A model generated the notes under the pieces. The model worked only from the letters and a program-made list of their open reading frames with translations. It searched no databases and was not told the DNA's origin. Position numbers and translations under genes: made by a program. A stretch of DNA of 64,000 nucleotides from Adineta ricciae (Eukaryota; Rotifera; Eurotatoria; Adinetida; Adinetidae): assembly GCA_905250025.1 (NCBI GenBank), contig CAJNOJ010000143.1, forward strand, positions 124,001 to 188,000. The letters are read 5' to 3'. Each line of letters starts with the position of its first letter. The first letter of the stretch is position 1. This document shows positions 57,198 through 64,000 of the stretch, in pieces.

Positions 57198-58142
57198 AAA
57201 CATGTCACGCAACGCTTTAACCAGTCACTTTGTGAAATGTTACTGAACTAAACATTTGTCATCTATGGATGAAGTTTAATCATTCTCTAGTTAAAAAGAA
57301 AGGAAATTAAATTTGCTTGTTAAACATTTAGTATACATTGTTCTATTCTGAATCCCTTTCTCTGAATAGATGGTTGGTTTTAATATCTAGAATTTACTTC
57401 GCAAGCACTACAAAAGAAATTCATTTATATTGTTAGAATCCTCATGCATATCTATAATAGCCACACTGACATAATATATTAAACATACGAGGCGATATTT
57501 TCAAATGTGCATTTCGTCAATTCACTATATATTGTGATCTGACTGTGTAAAATATCTATGTATTCGAGAAACGATTATTATGTGATCTAATATAATACCA
57601 CTAACTTGTCCAAATGTAATCGAATTTACAGGCCTTGTCGTGTTTATCAAAAATAAAAAATCAATGAAACAATCGACCCCTGCCATCGACTGTTTGCTTG
57701 ATATAAAAAGATGTAGAATACCTGTCTCATACACTGTTTGGGTAACAATAAATTAATATAAACACTTTTTGCTTCGTAAAAAAAACAAGTTGTTATTCTT
57801 CCCTCTGAATTCAAAATCAGTGTATCATATGTCCGTTGTGTGAAAGACCTGTATACAATCAAATAAATGTAATAAGCAGCACGTCGTTTACTTTCTATAT
57901 TCTACTCAAATTTTCCTTTTAACTTACGAGGGAACATATTTAGGTGTTCAAGCAGTTTAGATCCCATCTTTTGGTAGTAAGTAGACCCCAATGAGGTATG
58001 AAAAACCTCAAAAGGATTTGTGCCCTCGTGCCGTTGTTGCCGAGTTATCATCGTTTTACTTGCTTTTTGGCTTGTTGACAGGTGTTTCGATAAAATGCCA
58101 ACGACACAATTTAAATCTGAAATTTTGTTTATAGATAGGTCT
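57198..58142. other. 3' flank of M28 copy A and unmatched spacer
   Basis: Sequence to about 57928 is homologous to the flank of copy B (61494-62117), except that about 90 bp near 57530-57620 is missing from B. From 57930 to 58142 it has no counterpart in the window. No gene recognised. Confidence 0.6.
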
Positions 58143-58143
58143 N
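58143..58143. other. undetermined base at a sequence join
   Basis: A single N, exactly where sequence homologous to 55039 onwards begins (tatgcgaagtaaaagtt). As at 52755, this points to a scaffold join. Confidence 0.75.
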
Positions 58144-58262
58144 TATGCGAAGTAAAAGTTATTTTTATACATTCGGAAGTAATTTACACTATCCACCTGG
58201 AACTGGACATTTTGGAGTTGCGTTCCAAGATCGAGGAAAGTTCTGGTCAACCGTAACATAAC
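58144..58262 (+). pseudogene. 3' fragment of the glycosyltransferase-like gene
   Basis: Encodes the last about 39 residues of the gene at 54294 (MRSKSYFYTFGSNLHYPPGT and GHFGVAFQDRGKFWSTVT) with the same stop. The rest of the gene is absent left of the N. If the N is a join, the missing 5' part may lie elsewhere in the genome. Confidence 0.85.
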
Positions 58263-58374
58263 TAGCTCATTAATACAGGTGGATCTTGTCGTCTTTCTAT
58301 CGTATTCAATCAAAAGAACTTGCAACATTATTGCATGAATTATGTATATATATATATATATATATATATGTCGC

Positions 58375-59500
58375 GTCGATGTAATTACATAGAGTAGTCA
58401 AAATGTTTTGTCACTTTGTTATATCTATTGCGAGACATGATATTTTATCCATCGCTCTACACTATATATAATCGGGATAGTTGTTGTGATATTTCACAGA
58501 AAATTTCATTTCTTTAGTTCTTTCTAAGGATACTTTTTTTAACGAAATACTAGGTTTTTTAAAGCGCCTCTCGTCACTAGCGAAATTTTACTGACTTTCG
58601 AGCCCACAAAAACGAGTGAAAGCGTATATAAAGAGAGCTGCTTTTATGTGGTATTATCAGTGGCTATCGGACATAAATTTACCATCACGGTATTGACTTG
58701 AAATCATTAGAAAAGTTCATATGAAAATGGAAACTAGTTCCCAGAGGTCAACATATCCGATAGGATTCCTAGTGACGGAATTGCATCGGATTCCGACTAG
58801 AAAAATCCAGTCATTTGTTGCAAATTTTATGAGCGTTATTTTTAGCTAGGCTCTATGATGACCCTTAGAAAATCCATAAAGTCTATGTTTCGGATCCGAG
58901 TATGGGATTTGTCCACCTGGGCTTATCTAACGGTATACATGGCAAGCCTTATGAAATGACGCAGCACGCATTACTCTTTTCTTCGTATTCAAATCATTTT
59001 TCGATTTTATTAATATTCTATGGTATTGTGTGACACTAACGACAATAGTGAAAAATCTTTGAATTCACACAGACAAAAGTTATCGAACAAAAAAGACATT
59101 ATTATGGGTTAGCCTCCCATATGTCATTTTTTAACATTATGGAATATTAAATTATTTATAGGTTGTTTTGATAAAATCAATTTTCAACTCGCTACGCGTA
59201 CACGTTTGTGGACTGAACTTTAAGAATCTGTATCTATTTAAATTTATTTAAATTACTGCAAATGCTTAAAAACTTCACTAATGAAGCTGGTTGCAATGCC
59301 GAGAGGCGCTTTAAAAAACCTAGTATTTCGTTAAAAAAAGTATCTTTAGAAGAAACTAAAGAAATGAAATTTTCTGTGAAATATCACAACAACTATCTCG
59401 ATTATATATAGTGTAGAGCGATGGATAAAATATCATGTCTCGCAATAGATATAACAAAGTGACAAAACGTTTTGACTATCCTATGTACTTCGGCAACATT
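58375..59500. mobile_element. long-TIR DNA element, about 1.1 kb, in block B only
   Basis: The left about 200 bp (to 58575) is an inverted repeat of the right about 195 bp (59306-59500), about 95% alike. The shared sequence includes tcactttgttatatctattg and taacgaaatactaggttttt. The element has no transposase, so it is non-autonomous. It is absent from block A between 55240 and 55260 and is inserted next to a (TA)n run at 58346-58369. A CAGGTC-type MITE lies inside it. Confidence 0.85.
58740..58921 (-). mobile_element. CAGGTC-type MITE copy nested in the long-TIR element
   Basis: Reverse-oriented copy. Its ends are ccagaggtcaacatatccg and gggatttgtccacctggg, and its interior has a gctaggctctatgatgaccc segment corresponding to the atcatcatagaatatagct part of the other copies. 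It lies within the 58375-59500 element and therefore inserted after it or was carried by it. Confidence 0.75.
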
Positions 59501-59823
59501 TTTCCTATCGAAGTTGTAACTTCGATACGACCATATGTATATGCGGGTTAATTTTTTTTTAGAAATATTTCTCTTTGCGAATAAAAGTAAAGAATAATTA
59601 TACACTTTTGTACTGATCAAGATAGCATTTTCTCTACATATGACGTCGCTCTTTTCGAATTCCGATCTAAAGGCAAGATAAAACTTTTATGCTGTAATCA
59701 ATGCTCCTCTTTGTCCAAAGATCATTTTGTGTGTTTTACCATTTCGCATTATCATTTGAATGTTAAACTAAGATAGTTGTCATACAATAAAAATCTTCAT
59801 TACATTTTTCGGTTTGGTACATA
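59501..59823. other. upstream region of M28 copy B
   Basis: Homologous to 55250-55527 of block A (for example gaataattatacacttttgt and gacgtcgctctttt), so likely carries the same promoter. Confidence 0.6.
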
Positions 59824-61493
59824 ATGGCAATGTTCGAAATCTCGTCGAAAAAGATTTTTATCTTGTTATGCATCATCGGATTATTTTCATTAATTACGTT
59901 TACACTTGTCGCTGCCACTCTTGGTACACTTAATAGACGACTTAATGCAATGTCTCCCACAGGAATGGCAACAAAACCAAAGTTGAATTCATCTTTAGCC
60001 GAAACGATTCGTATTGACGATCTTATGACTCATCTAAAACAGTTACAACGTATTGCTGACGAATCCAACGGTAATCGGGCGATAAATACACGAGGATTTA
60101 ATGAAACAGTTAATTATATCTATAATTATCTGCAGAATCAAGTCAGTGGTCTACAAATCAAGCGTCAAACGTTTCGATTGAAGAATTTTGCACTTGCTAA
60201 AATTCCAATTTTGCTCTCCTTGATCAACGGAATAGAAAAAAATTATAGTTATTCGACGTTGCTTGCCAGATCTGAATTTAATTACGTGAACTATTCTACA
60301 GCTGCAAATTTCTCCGAATACATTCCCGTTGTGCGTATTTCTAATTACGGATGTCAAGAAAGTGACTGGCGAAATGCATCGCACTTTGTTGCATTAGTCA
60401 AAGCAGGAGGGAAATGTACGTTCGCTGAAAAGAGTGTTCTAGCAAGAAATAATGGTGTCAAAGCTCTTCTATTCTATAGTAATGGAGAAAATAGTTATAG
60501 TCTTGCGCCATTCATTGTACGTCTCCGTCAGAGTAATGAACTACCTGCATTATCTTTGTCTTACGCCGTGGGACAAGTGCTAGTGAACGCGACTCTATCA
60601 AGCAAAGTTGCCGTAAAAATGTTTATTGAATTGCAGAATCTACCAACGTTTCCAGTTGATAATATTTGTGCAGATACTCTGCAGGGTGATGCGAGACAGA
60701 CAATTGTCGTTGGAAGTCATAGTGACAGCGTTCCAGTTGGACCAGGTATCAATGATAATGGTGCGCATTGTAAATTTCTATTGAACTTCTCGCCTTTTAA
60801 AGTATCTATATGTACGTAGGTAGTGGAACTGCAGCTAATTTAGTTCTAGCAACCAATTTAGCTCGACTTTATCAAACAACAAATTATTCGAAATACAAAT
60901 ACCGTGTTCGGTTTTGCTGGTGGGCAGGCGAGGAAATCGGTTTGGCTGGTTCAACTTACCATGTGCAAAATTCTCGAAATATGACGGAAGTAGGCGAACG
61001 CCTACAAGATTATTTATTAAATCTTAATTTTGATATGGCTGGTTCACCTAATTTCATTTTCGGAATCTATGATGCCAAAACGGCGGTCGACGGTACGCCA
61101 TCGAGCGCACTTTCTGGTAGTCAGAAGATTACAGAACTATATCGTGATTGGTTCATTCGACAAAGTTTACCTTGGGATTATCGAGACTTCAATGGCCGAA
61201 GCGATTATGGTCCATTCTTAGCGGCAGGTATTGCTGCCGGTGGCGTAGCAACGGGCTCCGACGCCATCAAAACAGCTGCACAGCGTGAAAAATATCGTCA
61301 GTCCGTGGGTAAGAGCAATGCTGGCTTTGCTGGCGCAATTCTTGACCCATGTTACCATCAATCATGCGATACATTAGCAAATATTCATTTGTATGGATAT
61401 GAAAAACTCGTTCAAGCAGCTGCATATGGACTGGAATATCTTGGTCAGCATCCAGATTTACCTCGATGGCTTTACCCCAATGGACGGATGTAG
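59824..61493 (+). CDS. M28-family zinc metallopeptidase, copy B, two exons
   Basis: Exons 59824-60760 and 60820-61493, with a 59-nt intron at the same place as copy A, encode 536 aa. All M28 metal ligands (GSHSDS, GINDNGSG, WWAGEE, NLNFDM, CYHQSCD) are kept. By eye about 95% of residues match copy A. Differences are scattered, for example Gly/Arg near residue 39, Trp/Cys in GGK(W/C)TFAEKS and Ala/Ser in YHQ(A/S)CD. No length change occurs, consistent with both being functional. See copy A for role. Either a true tandem duplicate or the second allele joined in by assembly. Confidence 0.9.
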
Positions 61494-62662
61494 AAACATG
61501 TCACGCAACGCTATAACTAATCACTCTGTAAAATGGTACTGAACTAAGCGTCTGTCATCTATGGATGAAGTTTAATCATCCTCTAGTTCAAAAAAAAGGA
61601 AATCAAATTAGCTTGTTAAACATTTAGTATACATTGTTCTATTCTGAATCCCATTCTCTGAATGGATGATTGTTTTTTATATCTAGAGTGATTACTTCGT
61701 AAACACGACAAAAGAAAATTAATTTATAATGTTAGAGTCCTCATGAATGTCTATAATAGCCACACGGGCACAATGCATTGGATATATGAGGCGATATTTT
61801 CATATATGCATTTCGTCAATTCCCTATATCGTGTTTATCAAAAATAAAAATCGATGAAACAATCGAACCTTGCCATCGACTGTTTGCTTAATATAGGAAG
61901 ATGCAGCATACCTGTATCATACACTGTTTGGATGACAATAAACTAATATAAACGTTTTTGCTTCGTAAGAGAAAAAAACAAGCTGTTATTCTTCGCTCTG
62001 AATTCAAAATCGACATACCATATGTCCGTTGTGTGAAAGATCTGTATACAATCAAATAAATGTAATAGGAAGCACGTCATTAGCTTTCTATATCCTACTC
62101 AAATTTTCCTTTTAACTAAGTAGCACTTGTTGAGTGATTCATAATCTTACCTTTTCTTTCGCACAACACAGTTAGCTTAGAAGGAACCAAAATAAATCCT
62201 CTTTTAAAAATATTTTCTCATTTTGCCACATGATACGCATAATCGAAGTCCTCTCCAGTAAAGGTCTTAACTTTGGATAGAAACACACTTTTGCTAACGT
62301 TCTTGATAACATCTGAACTCTAGAAGCTAACACCGATCAGAAACGAAGAAAATTTTCATATACTTTTCTATGATCTGATCTTATGAATACTTTTGAAGCT
62401 TAATTTTTCCTTGAAATGTACAGTGACTCAGAAAAAACATACCTATACCACACAATACATCAAAATACAAGTATATTCTTCTCATATTACCATATCGTAT
62501 ACATTATGGTAGCTGTCTGATCAGATTGTTTTGTTATTTTGGTTTTATTGTGTTAAAAGTATTTTCTGTCTTGAAGTAAAAGATATCTTTTGACAGATGT
62601 TACTATTTAGTCATCTTTATCATGAGTTCGAGATTAGTGATAGATCTATGTAGTATTCTCTT
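61494..62662. other. 3' flank of M28 copy B and spacer
   Basis: Homology to the copy A flank ends at about 62117. The rest is AT-rich and without recognised features, and lies downstream of the proline-rich minus-strand gene. Confidence 0.5.
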
Positions 62663-63430
62663 TTATTGACCATCCCACGTATCAACGGCTAATGACGGTT
62701 CTGGATTCGATGTTTCTACAGGTACTGGTTCAGGATTCCATGTATCTACAGCTAGTGACGGTGCAGGATTTGATGGTTCTATAGGTGCTGGTTCGGGATT
62801 CCATGTATCTACAGCTAGTGACGGTGCTGGATTTGATGTTTCTACAGGTGCTGGTTCGGGATTCCATGTATCTACAGCTAGTGACGGTGCTGGATTTGAT
62901 GTTTCTACAGGTGCTGGTTCGGGGTTCCATGTTTCTACAACTGGTGGTGGAGGGTTGTATGTTTCTACTACGGGCTGAGGAGTAGGCCCAGGCTGATAAG
63001 GTGGTGGTGCTGGCTGTGGAACATTTGTGGGAACAGTGGGTGAGGGTGAGGGCCGAATGATAGTTACATCAGTTCTTCTCACCGCAGAAGGTACTGGTCG
63101 ATATGGTGGAGGTGGCGGTCTTGGTGCAGGCTCTGGTGGCCTATTTACATATCCATTATTTCTATATACATACTGCGGTTGTTGATAAACGGGTTGAGGA
63201 CGGACACCAATACTTGTCCCCACTTGATTAAATTTGCATAGGCCATTGCAAGCATTTTCACATCCACATCGTTTGGCGCATCCACAGTAGCAACAACAAA
63301 TAATGATAATGATAATTATAATAACTAAAAGAAAAAGAATACCAAACGCTAGTCCAATAGCTCCTGCAGTCGTCAGGCCATTAATACAACCCGAATACGT
63401 GGTGTTGACTGTGCAATTAATATACGCCAT
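62663..63430 (-). CDS. proline-rich single-pass membrane protein with 21-residue tandem repeats
   Basis: A single-exon 255-aa frame from ATG at 63430. A short N-terminal ectodomain with N-glycosylation sites and two Cys (NCTVNTTYSGCINGL) is followed by a helix (AIGLAFGILFLLVIIIIIII) and a Cys cluster just inside (CCCYCGCAKRCGC), likely palmitoylated. The rest is Pro-rich, with PPxY-type motifs (PPPPPYRP, PAPPPYQPG) that bind WW domains of NEDD4-type ligases. The C-terminus holds four tandem copies of a 21-residue unit (WNPEPAPVETSNPAPSLAVDT; 63 bp at DNA level), nearly identical, so recently expanded. The layout resembles shisa/WBP1/VOPP1-like adaptor proteins; no specific orthologue claimed. 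Confidence 0.75.
   Translation of the reverse strand: MAYINCTVNTTYSGCINGLTTAGAIGLAFGILFLLVIIIIIIIICCCYCGCAKRCGCENACNGLCKFNQVGTSIGVRPQPVYQQPQYVYRNNGYVNRPPEPAPRPPPPPYRPVPSAVRRTDVTIIRPSPSPTVPTNVPQPAPPPYQPGPTPQPVVETYNPPPPVVETWNPEPAPVETSNPAPSLAVDTWNPEPAPVETSNPAPSLAVDTWNPEPAPIEPSNPAPSLAVDTWNPEPVPVETSNPEPSLAVDTWDGQ
62690..62945 (-). repeat. 63-bp coding tandem repeat, about four units
   Basis: Units of 63 bp within the proline-rich gene, differing by few bases (for example gcaggatttgatggttct against gctggatttgatgtttct). The repeat keeps the frame. Such arrays vary in copy number by slippage or unequal exchange. Confidence 0.9.
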
Positions 63431-64000
63431 TATCTAAGTACTGTTAGCGAGAAACCATGTTGAAACGATGAGATAACTGAAAAATAAGCTTTTTTTTTCT
63501 ATTTTTTACAATTCCTTATGTAGTTGTTTTTTCGTGTATGAATTTGTTTGATTAGAAGAAAGACAAGCGCTGCTACGACAGAATCGATAGGTGTTGTGTA
63601 GGCGAGATGAAAACAATTCACCTTTTAATGCATTAAAAGAATCTATGTGAACAAGTATGTGTGCTGACGTCAATGTCACGTCATCAAACTCGAACTCGTA
63701 CGAACACAAAGTGTTCTTTTTCTAAGAGAAATTATTGAAATTTGACTGCACAGGTTTAATAAGCAAGTAGACAACTTGAAAACATGCCAAATAATAGATT
63801 AGCTGAAGTCATGAATACAGAGGAAACTCTTCGCTGCTTAGTTACGCGGCCGAACAGATCCGAATTCGTGATTGTGGTATATAATTCGCATAGCTAAATG
63901 AAGAGCGACAATTCACTGAGTTGTATAGAGAATTTATTCATCTCTTTCTCTGTATTTCACTGTTAAGTAAATTTCATTCACAAAATGACGTCATCTTTCA
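63431..64000. other. terminal intergenic stretch
   Basis: Upstream region of the proline-rich gene. The minus frame at 63506-63709 is unrecognised and nothing else is seen. Confidence 0.4.

Noticed and set aside
58020-58328. Frames spanning the N at 58143
   Set aside because: They bridge a probable assembly join and include the 3' end of the glycosyltransferase copy in the wrong frame.
62730-62985. Repetitive frames on both strands in the proline-rich gene
   Set aside because: They are shadows of the 63-bp tandem repeat in the real minus-strand gene.
1-64000. tRNA, rRNA, CRISPR arrays and telomeric repeats
   Set aside because: Looked for by eye (tRNA T-loop motifs, regularly spaced repeats, short G-rich tandem arrays) and none was convincing; a covariance-model scan would be decisive.
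1-64000. Retrovirus-like or other capsid-bearing elements
   Set aside because: No reverse transcriptase, integrase or capsid-like reading frame and no LTR pair recognised; the repeats seen are DNA-transposon type.

Overview
The window is AT-rich eukaryotic DNA with compact genes and very short GT-AG introns (mostly 50-80 nt). Most genes are separated by short AT-rich spacers. The gene style suggests a bdelloid rotifer (Adineta/Rotaria type): many lineage-expanded glycosyltransferase-like genes, LDLa/EGF-bearing 7TM receptors, a bacterial-style kelch membrane protein, and near-identical gene copies about 4-5% apart. This is inference from gene content; no marker RNA gene is present.

Left part (1-16 kb): a candidate small secreted precursor; a truncated, inverted relic of the large receptor found further right; an alpha-arrestin; a weak class C receptor-like relic; a secreted RidA-like protein; a small Cys-rich secreted protein; a first defensin-like gene; a rhodopsin-like GPCR; a head-to-head pair of related reading-frame starts; and a second defensin-like gene. 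The two defensin-like peptides have the same six-cysteine spacing although their sequences differ almost completely elsewhere.

Middle part (16-42 kb): a giant LDLa/EGF 7TM receptor (about 1,590 aa), a three-exon glycosyltransferase-like gene, a repeat-rich spacer with MITEs, a CAP59-like glycosyltransferase, a disrupted gene of unknown function, an FMN-dependent 2-hydroxyacid oxidase, a kelch membrane protein, and a complete ten-exon divergent paralogue of the RNA polymerase II largest subunit. That paralogue has an intact catalytic core and a short, strongly degenerate C-terminal domain.

Right part (42-64 kb): a glycosyltransferase-like gene, then a transposon-rich stretch with a degenerate MULE transposase (a TIR element nested in it), a piggyBac-type MITE with perfect TIRs and TTAA ends, a long foldback hairpin and several copies of a CAGGTC-ended MITE. 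Next come a truncated 7TM receptor gene, a glycosyltransferase-like gene and two M28 peptidase genes. The two peptidase blocks (55.03-57.93 kb and 58.14-62.12 kb) are near-identical in sequence, and the second begins exactly at a single undetermined base. A second such base, at 52755, also sits exactly where a repeated block begins. Both joins may be assembly joins of alleles rather than true tandem duplications. The window ends with a proline-rich single-pass protein carrying a 21-residue tandem repeat.

Likely functional themes are cell-surface glycosylation, chemosensory or adhesion receptors and secreted defence peptides. No operon-like coupling, tRNA, rRNA or CRISPR array was recognised.
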